64,000 nucleotides of DNA, taken from assembly GCF_019285595.1 (NCBI RefSeq), contig NZ_CP079094.1, positions 62,001 to 126,000 on the forward strand, read 5' to 3'. Within the stretch, counting starts at the first letter, position 1. Every line of letters begins with the position of its first letter. The notes beneath the pieces are model-generated. The model saw only the letters and a program-made list of their open reading frames with translations. It had not been told where the DNA came from and did no database searches. The translations under genes and the position numbers were made by a program. Shown in pieces: positions 53,664 through 63,578 of the stretch. The stretch is from Rickettsiella endosymbiont of Dermanyssus gallinae. GTDB lineage: Bacteria; Pseudomonadota; Gammaproteobacteria; Diplorickettsiales; Diplorickettsiaceae.

Positions 53664-55419
53664 TCATTTAGAGTGAAATTGTGATTTTCTATAGCTCAGC
53701 GCCTCCATAAGATGAGGCGTTTGTATTTGTTCACAGCCTGTTAAATCAGCAATAGTTCTGGCAACGCGTAAAATACGGTGGCAGGCACGTGCTGAAAGTT
53801 GAAATTTGGCAAAGGCTTTTTCTAGTATGGTTTGATCTTTTTTAGAAAGTTTACAAGCTTTTTCTAAGGCTTTGCCTGATAAATTATTATTTAATGCCCC
53901 TCGATCATAATATTGTTTTTCGCGCGCTTTTTGCACGCGAGCCCTAACTGTTTCACTTCTTTCCGAGGGTAATTTTTTCAAGAAATTATTTTTAGCGATG
54001 AGATCGACTCCAACTTGCATATCGATGCGATCCAAAAAAGGTCCAGATAGTTTTTTGTGATAACGTTGAATATGTGTTGTAGAGCATTCACAACGATTTG
54101 TTGTGCTCCCTAAGTAGCCGCAAGGACAAGGGTTCATCGCAGCGATGAGTTGAAAGTTAGCTGGGAACTCGGCCTGACGAGCGGCACGTGAAATAGTAAT
54201 GGTGCCCGATTCTAATGGTTCGCGTAAAGACTCCAAAACTTGTCTATTAAATTCGGTTAGTTCATCGAGAAATAAAACGCCTTGATGTGCTAAGGAAATT
54301 TCGCCTGGCCTAGGCGGGCTGCCACCACCAACGAGTGCAATACTAGAAGCCGTATGATGGGGCGAACGAAAAGGTGCTGATTTCCAATCGCGAAGCTTAA
54401 ATTCTTTTCCTGAAATAGATCGAACGGTTGCTATTTCTAAGGCTTCTTCATCGTTCAATGGAGGTAATAAACCCATTAAACGAGTCGCTAACATCGTTTT
54501 TCCAGTACCCGGTGGGCCTATCAGTAACAAGCTATGTTTGCCGCTGGCAGCGATTTCGAGTGCACGTTTTGCATGTAATTGTCCAAAAACATCTGCTAAA
54601 TCTGTTTGAATGATATTAGTGTTAGCGGCTTCAAACTCGCGTTTATAAGGCGATAAAAATTCTTTCGATGAGACAGGAAAGCATTGTGAAAGCAATGCGA
54701 AGTCGAAGAGCCCGCGATAGGCGTGCGTTGACGGGCGAAGCAGGAAACGCATCACGCCGTAAAGTCATTTGTGGGAGGCACGGGCATGAACTCCGAAGGA
54801 GTGAGTGCGTGCCGGACGCAGGACGTATCGCGGCCTAATTTCAGTCGCGTCATGCGAACGAATTTCGGGGACACGATGGCCGAAATTCTTCGGGAGCATA
54901 GCGACTCACTTGACCATGAAGATGTGAACAGATTTGTAAAATATTTTTTGCCGGTAATAGAATGGTATGTTGGCTTAAACTAGCCTCTAATGCATTATCG
55001 GCGCGCAATATAATTTTGTGATTTGCTTTATAGGCTTCGAGTGCAAAAGGTAATATAGCTGAAACAGGACGTAATTCACCGGATAAGCCTAATTCACCAA
55101 TAAACTCATAATCTCCAAGTGTGTCTTTGGGAATTTGCTTAGAAGCCGCTAGAATTCCTAACGCAATGGCTAAGTCAAAGCGTCCACCTTGTTTGGGTAG
55201 ATCTGCAGGGGCAAGATTGATGGTAATCCGTCGAATTGGGAATTCAAATCGGGAGTTTAAAATCGCACTGCGTACTCTATCCCGACTTTCTTTTACTTCT
55301 TTTTCGGCTAGGCCAACGATAGATAAACTAGGCAAGCCATTGGAAATATGGGTTTCAACACTAACCGCAGGGCCTTTAATCCCCGCGCTTGCACGTGTTT
55401 GCACAACAGCTAATGACAT
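53664..55419 (-). pseudogene. comM: comM (YifB) Mg-chelatase-like helicase, split by the 247-bp repeat
   Basis: The N-terminal part (55419-54913, 169 codons) and the C-terminal part (54665-53664, 333 residues plus stop) join in frame once the repeat is removed, giving SHLHGKEFLSPY and 502 residues, the normal ComM length. The Walker A GPPGTGKTM and LFLDELTEF (Walker B) are intact in the C-terminal part. ComM is a branch-migration helicase for natural transformation. As it stands, reading enters the repeat and stops, so the helicase is broken unless the repeat is removed from the RNA. Confidence 0.92.
54666..54912 (-). mobile_element. 247-bp structured repeat, copy 2 (in comM)
   Basis: Identical over 247 bases to 5396-5642 and in the same orientation relative to the interrupted gene. 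It lies between the codons GGT and AAA with no target-site duplication. Confidence 0.93.
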
Positions 55420-55449
55420 GGTGCAGTTCCTTCTTACTATTATTTTTTA

Positions 55450-55540
55450 GCGAACATACACTCTTCGCACTTGAATTTTTGTCTGCGTTCCCGCTCAATT
55501 TCACGGTGCCTTGCCAAAAATCCCATTGCTGTGAGTATAG
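55450..55540 (-). repeat. Second repeat family, copy A
   Basis: On the minus strand it reads ATACTCACAGCAATGGGATT, GGCAAGGCACCG, GAGCGGGAACGC and ATTCAAGTGCGAAGAGTGTA. It is a diverged relative of 59720-59851. It lies between comM and ubiK; no coding sequence was found in it. Confidence 0.65.
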
Positions 55541-55576
55541 TTTTTGTTGTTGTAAGCCCAGGATTCGAAAAGGGTC

Positions 55577-55849
55577 TTATTTATTCTTTTTGTTTAACTT
55601 TGCCTTTGGAATATGTTCTTCTAATTGTTCTAATTGTTTTGCTAAGGCATTTATTTTAGCACGAGTTTTTGTTAAAACGCCTTTCTGGGCATTAAACTCT
55701 TCGCGGGTTACTAAGTCGAGTTTAGCAAGCATGCTTTGTACGACAGCACGAAAATTTTTATCAAGATCATGCTTGAATTTTTTTGCGCCGGGAGGGAGTT
55801 TATCACTAAATTGTTTGGCTATATCATTGATAAAATTCATATCAAACAT
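55577..55849 (-). CDS. ubiK: Ubiquinone biosynthesis accessory factor UbiK
   Basis: 90 residues from ATG 55849 with AGAGGA upstream. FINDIAKQFSDKLPPGAKKFKHDLDKNFRAVVQSMLAKLDLVTREEFNAQKGVL is the standard UbiK/YqiC family sequence (short helical domain and coiled coil). It helps organise the aerobic ubiquinone complex with UbiJ. Confidence 0.88.
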   Translation of the reverse strand: MFDMNFINDIAKQFSDKLPPGAKKFKHDLDKNFRAVVQSMLAKLDLVTREEFNAQKGVLTKTRAKINALAKQLEQLEEHIPKAKLNKKNK

Positions 55850-55871
55850 AAAATATTCCTCTTTAAATTTA

Positions 55872-57449
55872 TTACGATAGTGCATCAAAATTAGCGTGCG
55901 GGCAAATTTTATCTAAAATGCTTTTTGATAAAGTTTGTTTATCCTTAATTAGGAGCGTATGTTCTTTTTCTAAGCTGGTTAACGGTTCATTATTTTTTTT
56001 CTGTTCTATTAAAATAGTTAAATCTGCTTCAGAAACACTATTAGGTTTATTTAAACGACTCTTAATTCGTTGTTCTATCTCAGTGTTATTGACTTGGCAA
56101 TGCAATATGTAAAAAGGTATTTGCATTTTTTCTGCCAAGGAATAAAAGCAAGTTCGTTGCGAATGCTTAAGAAAAGTCGCGTCAACAAGCGTTGTGAAAC
56201 CGGCTTTAATAATTATTTCTGCTAAATCGCTAAGTTTTTTATAGGTCGCTTTTGTTGCTTCAGCCGTATAAATGCCACTATTTAAACCAGAATTGGAGCG
56301 ACCATGTAAGGGTATATCAAATAGATTTTTGCGTATAATGTCAGAACTTATTTGAATGGCACCACAATATTTAACACATTCTTTTGCAAGCGTTGTTTTT
56401 CCAGAGCCAGCAAAGCCATGCGTGATAATGAGGGAAGGTTTTGCTGAGTGTGTGTAGGATTCTGCGAGGTTAATAAAATTATAGTAATCGTTTTGTATTT
56501 CTTTTTTCTCTGCATCACCCAGTTTTTCTTCCTTTAACCGAAATAAAGCAATTTTAGCCCGTACCACCGCGCGATAAGCAAGATAATAAGGTAATAAGGC
56601 AAGTCCTTCGTAGTCTTCCGTATAATGGAGGTAAGTGTTAACAAGTTGATTCGAAAAACCTATTTGTTTTTTTTCTGTTAAATCCATCATTAAAAAAGCC
56701 AGATCTGCAATGACATCTGTCCATCTTAAATCTTCATTGAATTCTAGGCGATCAAAAAGAATCGGCTTGTTTTTATAAAAAATGATATTGGCTAAATGGA
56801 GATCGCCATGGCAATCACGAATAAAACCCTGGTCTTTTCTTGACTGTAGTAAGCTCTGAAATTGTTTAAATTGTTGTTCAGACCATAGTTCTAAGCGCTT
56901 TAATTGTTCGATATCGGCAGCTTTGGTTAATAGAGGCGCTATTTGTTCGAAATTTTGCTTGGTTGGTGCATGAACCTCTTCAGGTTGTCCAAAACGGGAT
57001 TCTTTTGTAGCGACGGGTGTTTTTTTATGAAACTCTGCTATTAATTTGCTGAGTTGATCAATGATATTCTCTGTCAAGCCGCCTTGTTTTAATAATGTAC
57101 TTAATAAGTTTTCTTGTGGAAATTCTAGCATCTTGATGGCATATTCTAAAATAGGGCCTGTGCCATTAATCTGTGGATGATCCAATGTTCCTGTAATAGG
57201 TACGATATTCAGATAAATTTCTGAAGCAAATTGTTGACCTAATCGTAACTCTTCTTCACAGAAATGTTTTCGCTTTTCTAAAGTAGAGAAATCTAAAAAT
57301 CCAAAATCAACGGGCTTTTTTATTTTATAGGCATATTGCCCTGTCAAAATAACCCAAGAAACATGTGTTTCGATGAGTCGGGGTTGAGCAGCAGAATGCT
57401 CATAAAGCGACTTGGAAAGTAGATTTTTTATCAAGACGTTCGTAGACAT
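55872..57449 (-). CDS. Bifunctional APH-like/P-loop kinase protein
   Basis: 525 residues. The N-terminal ~330 residues follow the aminoglycoside phosphotransferase fold with RDCHGDLHLANIIF (H214 G D) and the metal-binding D in LFDRLEF. The C-terminal part is a P-loop kinase with HGFAGSGKTT (344-353) and SSDIIRKNLF. This two-domain family is widespread in proteobacteria; its substrate is unknown. Divergent from cfa. Confidence 0.83.
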   Translation of the reverse strand: MSTNVLIKNLLSKSLYEHSAAQPRLIETHVSWVILTGQYAYKIKKPVDFGFLDFSTLEKRKHFCEEELRLGQQFASEIYLNIVPITGTLDHPQINGTGPILEYAIKMLEFPQENLLSTLLKQGGLTENIIDQLSKLIAEFHKKTPVATKESRFGQPEEVHAPTKQNFEQIAPLLTKAADIEQLKRLELWSEQQFKQFQSLLQSRKDQGFIRDCHGDLHLANIIFYKNKPILFDRLEFNEDLRWTDVIADLAFLMMDLTEKKQIGFSNQLVNTYLHYTEDYEGLALLPYYLAYRAVVRAKIALFRLKEEKLGDAEKKEIQNDYYNFINLAESYTHSAKPSLIITHGFAGSGKTTLAKECVKYCGAIQISSDIIRKNLFDIPLHGRSNSGLNSGIYTAEATKATYKKLSDLAEIIIKAGFTTLVDATFLKHSQRTCFYSLAEKMQIPFYILHCQVNNTEIEQRIKSRLNKPNSVSEADLTILIEQKKNNEPLTSLEKEHTLLIKDKQTLSKSILDKICPHANFDALS

Positions 57450-57565
57450 AGTTTGATATTAATTACAGTCATAATAATTACGTGAGAATGAACTATAACG
57501 TAACTTGTTATTTGTTGTAAGACTACTGAGGCCTTTTTAGGCATTTTTTATAGTAGGTTGTTTTA

Positions 57566-58708
57566 ATGGATTTACAGCGCGCTAAAAAATGTGTTCAAGA
57601 ATTGTTACTTGAGGCTGGAATGACTGTTAATGGTAAAAAGCCGTCAGATATTCAGGTCTATAACCAAGCGTTTTATCATCGTATTTTAAAGGATCCCATT
57701 TTAGGCTTAGGTGAGGCCTACGTTGCTAAATGGTGGGATTGCGAACAGTTAGAGCAGTTTTTTTATTATCTTTTAAGGGCGGGTTTGGAAGAGAGAGTAA
57801 AAAAGAATAAATGCTTTTTACCGTATATTTTAAAAACCAAGCTGCTAGCAGTCTTTATGTGTGGCTGGAACTTACAAGCTAAATCACATGCGTTTGAGGT
57901 GGGTATACGGCATTACGATAAGGGCAACGTATTATACCAAACGATGTTAGATAAATATCTAACTTATAGTTGTGGTTGTTGGAAAGAGGCTGACAATTTA
58001 GATGCAGCGCAACAAGCTAAACTTGCGTTGACATGTGAAAAGTTACAATTAAAACCAGGGATGCAGGTGTTAGATATTGGCTGTGGTTGGAGTAGTTTTT
58101 GTCGGTATGCAGCAGAAAATTACCATGTTTCTGTATTAGGCGTTACCGTATCAAAGGAATAATAGCAGTATGCTAAAGATTTTTGTAGCGGCCTTCCTGT
58201 AGAAATTCGCTTATTAGACTATCGATCTATTCAGGGTTCTTTTGATCGTGTTTGTTCTATTGGTATGTTTGAACATGTAGGCCCTAAAAATTATCTTAGT
58301 TATATGAAAATTATTCATCGTTGTTTAAAAAAAGAGGGATTATTTTTACTGCATACGATTGGTAGTAATACATCACAGTATTTTCCTAACCCATGGATTC
58401 ATAAATACATTTTCCCTAATGGGGTTTTACCTTCAATTCAACAAATTGCTAAAGCGACTGAAGGATTTTTTGTGATGGAGGATTGGCATAATTTTGGTGC
58501 TGATTATGATCGGACCTTAATGACTTGGTATACTAATTTTTCAGAACATTGGGATTCTTTGCAAAAATATTATGATGCTTCCTTTTCTCGATTGTGGAAA
58601 TACTATTTGTTGGCTTGTGCGGGTGCTTTTAGGGCACGTGATATTCAGCTTTGGCAGATCGTGTTTTCTAAGGGTGGCGTCATAAATGGTTATGATTCTA
58701 TACGCTAA
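57566..58708 (+). pseudogene. cfa: Cyclopropane-fatty-acid synthase with two in-frame stops
   Basis: The full-length frame shows all family features: VGIRHYDKGNVLYQTMLDKYLTYSCGCWKEADNL, the SAM site VLDIGCGWSSFCRYAAENY, then FEHVGPKNYLSYM and ARDIQLWQIVFSKGG near the end. Bases 58160-58165 read TAA TAG in the position where family members have Gln-Gln (ISAEQQ in E. coli). No frameshift is present. Translation therefore ends after about 198 residues, removing half of the enzyme, unless the stops are read through. The enzyme would make cyclopropane rings in membrane lipids. Confidence 0.9.
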
Positions 58709-58726
58709 ATTAAAGTGATTGCTTCT

Positions 58727-58973
58727 CAAGTGAGTCGCTATGCTCCCGAAGAATTTCGGCCATCGTGTCCCCGAAATTCGTTCGCATGACGCGACTGAAA
58801 TTAGGCCGCGATACGTCCTGCGTCCGGCACGCACTCACTCCTTCGGAGTTCATGCCCGTGCCTCCCACAAATGACTTTACGGCGTGATGCGTTTCCTGCT
58901 CCGCCCGTCAACGCACGCCTATCGCGGGCTCTTCGACTTCGCATTGCTTTCACAATGCTTTCCTGTCTCATCG
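58727..58973 (+). mobile_element. 247-bp structured repeat, copy 3 (after cfa)
   Basis: Same 247-base repeat in the plus orientation, one base different (CTCCGCCC for CTTCGCCC). It begins 18 bases after the cfa stop and reads in the same direction as cfa, as the other two copies do relative to their genes. Confidence 0.93.
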
Positions 58974-59136
58974 TAAGCCCCTTAAGTTTTTATTGCCCAT
59001 CTTGTTTTTATTTCTTACCGGCCAGTCGATTTATAAACACAATCCATTAAAAGAATGTAAAATGAATTTTATCGCGGTTTACCCCCTATTATTTTTGTGA
59101 AACAATGTAAGCCATAATTCAGGTGGAGAGAGTAGT

Positions 59137-59676
59137 GTGATTGATTCAGAAGGCTTCCGTATAGGCGTGGGGATTATTGTTGCTAATGATTGCGGCCAGG
59201 TTCTATGGGCGCGCCGTATTGGCCAGCACGCTTGGCAATTTCCTCAAGGCGGAATGCAATGTGATGAAACACCTGAACAGGCATTGTTTAGAGAGCTTTA
59301 TGAAGAGCTAGGACTTGAAGATTCTGATGTGAAGTTACTCGGTGGCACTAAAAATTGGTTATATTACTGGTTGCCGCCCCATTTGAGACGTTCGCATGTT
59401 CAACCTTTATGTATTGGACAGAAGCAAAAATGGTTTTTATTATGTTTAACTGGCGATCCTGAAAAAATTCGTTTTGATGTCACACGTTCGCCGGAGTTTG
59501 ATCGTTGGCGATGGGCGCCCTATTGGTACCCTATAAGACAAGTTATAACTTTTAAACGCCATGTTTATCGCCGAGCATTAGAAGAGCTATCAACCTCACT
59601 TCCTGGCGCTAGCGTACAGCTAAAAAGGGTGAATAAATTAGCGGATAGTTCAACGTTGGTAGAAAAAGTCGAATAA
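59137..59676 (+). CDS. rppH: RNA pyrophosphohydrolase
   Basis: 179 residues from a GTG preceded by GGTGGAGAG. The Nudix box [22 protein letters not shown] (residues 38-59) fits G-x5-E-x7-REUxEExGU. It removes pyrophosphate from mRNA 5' ends and starts RNA decay. Typical neighbour of ptsP. Confidence 0.93.
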   Translation: MIDSEGFRIGVGIIVANDCGQVLWARRIGQHAWQFPQGGMQCDETPEQALFRELYEELGLEDSDVKLLGGTKNWLYYWLPPHLRRSHVQPLCIGQKQKWFLLCLTGDPEKIRFDVTRSPEFDRWRWAPYWYPIRQVITFKRHVYRRALEELSTSLPGASVQLKRVNKLADSSTLVEKVE

Positions 59677-59719
59677 ACGTGAAACAAGTTATTTAGGTTA
59701 GATTTTTAATAGGAAAGAG

Positions 59720-59851
59720 ATATTCACAGCAATGGAGTTTTCGGCAAGGCGCCGCAAAAAAGAAGCAACCTCCGTTTCTTTAGGATGCATGAGGATTACG
59801 AGTTAAGCGGGAACGCCACCGAAAGTTCAAGTGCGAAGAGTATAGCGCTCG
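59720..59851 (+). repeat. Second repeat family, copy B
   Basis: ATATTCACAGCAATGGAGTT, GGCAAGGCGCCGC, then a ~45-base extra segment, then AGCGGGAACGC and GTTCAAGTGCGAAGAGTATA: the same blocks in the same order as 55450-55540. It lies in the rppH-ptsP gap, diverged from copy A. Confidence 0.65.
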
Positions 59852-59921
59852 AAGAATAGCGCTATTCCTGTTATAACCCCTCTCTTTTAGGTTCAAATCA
59901 TAAGTGGTTAGGTGTTTGCCT

Positions 59922-62195
59922 ATGTTGAAGGTGCTTCGTCGTATTGTTCAGGAAGTTAGTAGCGCACAGCGTTTTGAACAAGCCTTGCAAATATTAGTGA
60001 GTCGAGTTCGGGAGGCGTTGCATACGCAATCCTGTACCGTTTTTTTATTGGATGATAAAAAGATCTATGTTTTGTTGGCAACAGATGGTTTGAACCCCAG
60101 TTCTGTTGGGAAAGTTCGTTTGACGTTTGATCAAGGTTTGGTCGGGTTAATTGGTAGAACGAGGGAGTTAATCAATATTGATAATGCCCCTGAGCACAGT
60201 GATTTTTTTTATGTCGAAGGTATAGGGGAAGAACGTTATAAGGCATTCTTAGGTGTACCTATTGTTCATAATCGAGCTTTATTGGGTGTTCTCATCGTGC
60301 AGCAAGAAGAGCAACGTTGCTTTGATGAAACCGAAGAAGCTTTTTTAGTTACCATGGCAGCGCAATTAGGTGGCGTATTAGCCCATGCAGAAGCGACCGG
60401 AGAAATTTCTTTTAAGGAAAATAAAGAACAAGTTCAAGCAGATATTATTTTTCAGGGTATTGCCAGTGCGCCTGGTATTTCAGTTGGCCAAGCTGTGGTG
60501 GCTTATCCATTTGCTGATTTGGAAGCCGTTCCGCATAAAAAGGTAAAGAATATCTCAGCAGAAGTGACCCAGTTAAAAAAAGCCTTTAAATCAGCAAGAA
60601 ATGATATACAGCGTTTAAAAAAACATATGCTGTCTGTTTTGCCCGAGGAAGAACAAGCTTTATTTGATGTTTACCTCATGATTTTAGACAAAGCGAGCTT
60701 GGAAAAAGAAGTTATCAAAGTGATTCAAGACACCCAGCAATGGGCTCAAGCGGCTTTGCAAATAGTGATAGCGTCTCATGTCCATCAATTTGAGAAAGTT
60801 GATGATGATTACTTACGTGAAAGAGCAGCCGACTTGCGTGATCTAGGCCGTCGAATCTTAATGCACTTACAACATGGACAACTTACTCCGGTTCTTTATC
60901 CTGAAAAAACTATTTTAGTCGGAGAAGAGGTTTCTCCTTCTGCCTTAGCTGAGGTTCCTGAGGGTCGATTAGTGGGTATTGTGTCTGTAAAAGGCTCTAG
61001 CCATTCACATTTATCGATACTTGCACGTTCCTTAGGAATTCCAGCTATCACAGGGGTAGAGAATTTACCCGTTAACCAGCTAGAGACACAAACCTTGATT
61101 GTAGATGGTGCTCAAGGAAAGCTTATCGTGGCACCTTCGGCACTAGTGAAGCAAAGTTTTATTGCGTTAATTGAGCAGCAACGTGAGTTTTCTGACAGTT
61201 TGGAGGCCCTACGCGACCTTCCTGCCGAAACCTTAGATGGTTATAGTATTTCACTTTGGGTTAATACCGGATTGATGGCAGATGCTAATCTTTCTTTGAC
61301 GGCCGGTGCAGAAGGTATCGGTTTATACCGTACAGAAATGCCTTTTTTGATCCGCGATTGCTTTCCTGCCGAGGATGAACAATACGGTTTATATCGTCAA
61401 TTATTAACAGCATTTTCTCCTCGGCCTGTGGTCATGCGAACTCTCGATATAGGAGGCGATAAGGCATTACCTTATTTTCCCATTAAAGAAGATAATCCTT
61501 TTTTAGGTTGGCGGGGGATACGTGTAACGCTGGATCACCCAGAAATTTTCTTGATACAAATTCGCGCCATGTTACGTGCGAATCGAGGCCTTAATAATCT
61601 ACGTATTATGTTACCCATGATTAGCTGTGTTGCAGAGGCTGATCATGCCTTACGTTTGATTAATCAAGCCTATGAAAAAGAATTGAGTGAGGATCCCAAT
61701 GTGTGCAAGCCACCGATTGGGATTATGATAGAAGTTCCCTCGGCCGTTTATCAGGCGCATGCCTTGGCCGAGCGAGTTGAGTTTTTATCGGTGGGTAGCA
61801 ATGATTTAACCCAGTATATGCTAGCCGTAGATCGTAATAATCCACGGGTAGCGAATCTCTACGATCCTTTTCAGCCATCTGTTCTGCAAGCATTGGTTCA
61901 GGTGGTAGAAGCGGCTCACCAAGCACAAAAACCAGTGAGTATTTGTGGGGAAATGGCCAGTGACCCCTTGGCTATCCCTTTGTTACTCGCCATGGGATTT
62001 GATGCCTTGAGTATGAACTCTTTTTCGATTCCTCGAATAAAGTCAGTTATTCGTCACATTAGCTTCAGGCAGGCTAAAGTCTTGTTAGCGCAAGTTTTAA
62101 AGATGGACAATGCGAAGACAACCAGAGACTATTTAACCCAAGCATTGGCTGGGTTAAGCTTAAAAACGTTGGTGCCCGTCGAAGTTGAGGGATAG
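59922..62195 (+). CDS. ptsP: PTS-Ntr enzyme I
   Basis: 757 residues from ATG 59922 (a GTG 18 bases upstream is less likely). GAF domain at about 10-155 (VSSAQRFEQALQILVSRVREALHTQSC), PEP-utilising N-domain, the active His in GSSHSHLSILARS (about His363) and the C-terminal PEP-binding barrel (MPMISCV, GIMIEVPSAV, FLSVGSNDLTQY). It passes phosphate from PEP to NPr and links nitrogen state to regulation. Confidence 0.93.
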   Translation: MLKVLRRIVQEVSSAQRFEQALQILVSRVREALHTQSCTVFLLDDKKIYVLLATDGLNPSSVGKVRLTFDQGLVGLIGRTRELINIDNAPEHSDFFYVEGIGEERYKAFLGVPIVHNRALLGVLIVQQEEQRCFDETEEAFLVTMAAQLGGVLAHAEATGEISFKENKEQVQADIIFQGIASAPGISVGQAVVAYPFADLEAVPHKKVKNISAEVTQLKKAFKSARNDIQRLKKHMLSVLPEEEQALFDVYLMILDKASLEKEVIKVIQDTQQWAQAALQIVIASHVHQFEKVDDDYLRERAADLRDLGRRILMHLQHGQLTPVLYPEKTILVGEEVSPSALAEVPEGRLVGIVSVKGSSHSHLSILARSLGIPAITGVENLPVNQLETQTLIVDGAQGKLIVAPSALVKQSFIALIEQQREFSDSLEALRDLPAETLDGYSISLWVNTGLMADANLSLTAGAEGIGLYRTEMPFLIRDCFPAEDEQYGLYRQLLTAFSPRPVVMRTLDIGGDKALPYFPIKEDNPFLGWRGIRVTLDHPEIFLIQIRAMLRANRGLNNLRIMLPMISCVAEADHALRLINQAYEKELSEDPNVCKPPIGIMIEVPSAVYQAHALAERVEFLSVGSNDLTQYMLAVDRNNPRVANLYDPFQPSVLQALVQVVEAAHQAQKPVSICGEMASDPLAIPLLLAMGFDALSMNSFSIPRIKSVIRHISFRQAKVLLAQVLKMDNAKTTRDYLTQALAGLSLKTLVPVEVEG

Positions 62196-62206
62196 AGCCC
62201 ATTTTT

Positions 62207-63556
62207 ATGAACCACTATAATAAATATAAAACGAGTTTTAATCGCTACCCACATCAGCGCCCTAAGCGCTTATCGCGTCCAGAAAGTTATTCTGAGCTAG
62301 AAGCCGTATTTACATCGGGCGGTATTGCACGTGGTCTGGGGGGTAGTTATGGCGATGCGGCTTTAAATAAAGATGGTCATGTTATTTTAACTGAGCGTTT
62401 AGATCGTTTTCTTGAGTTTGATGAACAACAAGGCATCCTTTGTGTTGAAGCGGGTATTAGTCTAAGGAAAATACTTGAGCTCATCGTTCCACGTGGTTGG
62501 TTTTTGCCTGTGACACCAGGAACCAGTCATGTGACTTTAGGTGGCTGTGTTGCAGCCGATGTGCATGGAAAAAATCATCAGCAAGAGGGTTCTATTGGAC
62601 AACATATATTGTCCTTGGCATTGATACCGACACAAGGTGAGCCTATGCAATGCTCAGTCCAGGTTCATTCTGAATTATTTTGGGCAACGATAGGTGGTAT
62701 GGGTTTAACCGGCACTATTGATACTGTGACACTAAAACTTAAGCCTATTGAAAGTGCCTATTTACTTGTACAGCATAAGAAAACAAATACTTTACAAGAA
62801 ACGTTTGATTGTCTTTCTCAAGAGAATACATCAGATGAATATCAGGTAGCATGGTTAGACGGCTTAAATTTACCCTTAGGCCGTAGCATTATTATGCGAG
62901 CCAAACATGCCGAGGTAGCTGAATTGCCGTTACAACAACAGCCCGCGCCTTTTATTGCGCATCATCGTAAAACGTATAAACTTCCTTTTTATTTACCGAA
63001 TGGATTGCTTCATCCAATACTGATAAAAACCTTTAATAAATATTATTATCAGCAATTAGCTAAAAAAGAATCGCCTATTTTAATGTCTTATAGCGATTAT
63101 TTTTATCCGCTGGATAAGATTGTGCATTGGCCACGATTGTACGGTAAGCGCGGGTTTTTACAGTATCAATGTGTTATTCCGACGGAATCCGCATATGCAG
63201 TTACTAAACAACTATTAGAAACGTTAAATACAGAAAAATACCCTGTTTATTTAGCGGTTTTAAAACGTTTTGGTAAAGAAAGCTCAGCGCCTTTATCTTT
63301 TGCCATGCCAGGTTTTACCTTAGCATTAGATATTCCCATTCTAAATCAAGGTTTATTTGATTGTTTAAATAAATTAGATGAAATGGTTATTGAAGCCGGA
63401 GGACGTGTTTATTTAGCGAAAGATGCACGCTTAAAACCAGAGGCGTTTCGCAAAATGTATCCACGTTATTCAGAGTGGCTAGCCATTAAACAACAGTGGG
63501 ATCCAGAAAATAAGCTTAGCTCGAGTTTAGCTAGACGATTAGAAATGATAGTGTAG
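62207..63556 (+). CDS. FAD-binding oxidoreductase (DprE1-like)
   Basis: 449 residues. FAD-binding PCMH/VAO fold: ARGLGGSYGDAALN, TPGTSHVTLGGCVAADVHGKNHQQEGSIGQHI, and a C-terminal ALO-like end (FRKMYPRYSEWLAIKQQWDPENKLSSSLARRL). This matches decaprenylphosphoryl-ribose oxidase-like proteins, which oxidise sugar lipids, but the substrate here is unknown. It follows ptsP by 11 bases. Confidence 0.8.
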   Translation: MNHYNKYKTSFNRYPHQRPKRLSRPESYSELEAVFTSGGIARGLGGSYGDAALNKDGHVILTERLDRFLEFDEQQGILCVEAGISLRKILELIVPRGWFLPVTPGTSHVTLGGCVAADVHGKNHQQEGSIGQHILSLALIPTQGEPMQCSVQVHSELFWATIGGMGLTGTIDTVTLKLKPIESAYLLVQHKKTNTLQETFDCLSQENTSDEYQVAWLDGLNLPLGRSIIMRAKHAEVAELPLQQQPAPFIAHHRKTYKLPFYLPNGLLHPILIKTFNKYYYQQLAKKESPILMSYSDYFYPLDKIVHWPRLYGKRGFLQYQCVIPTESAYAVTKQLLETLNTEKYPVYLAVLKRFGKESSAPLSFAMPGFTLALDIPILNQGLFDCLNKLDEMVIEAGGRVYLAKDARLKPEAFRKMYPRYSEWLAIKQQWDPENKLSSSLARRLEMIV

Positions 63557-63578
63557 TGTTTTTTATCCGTGAAAATAT

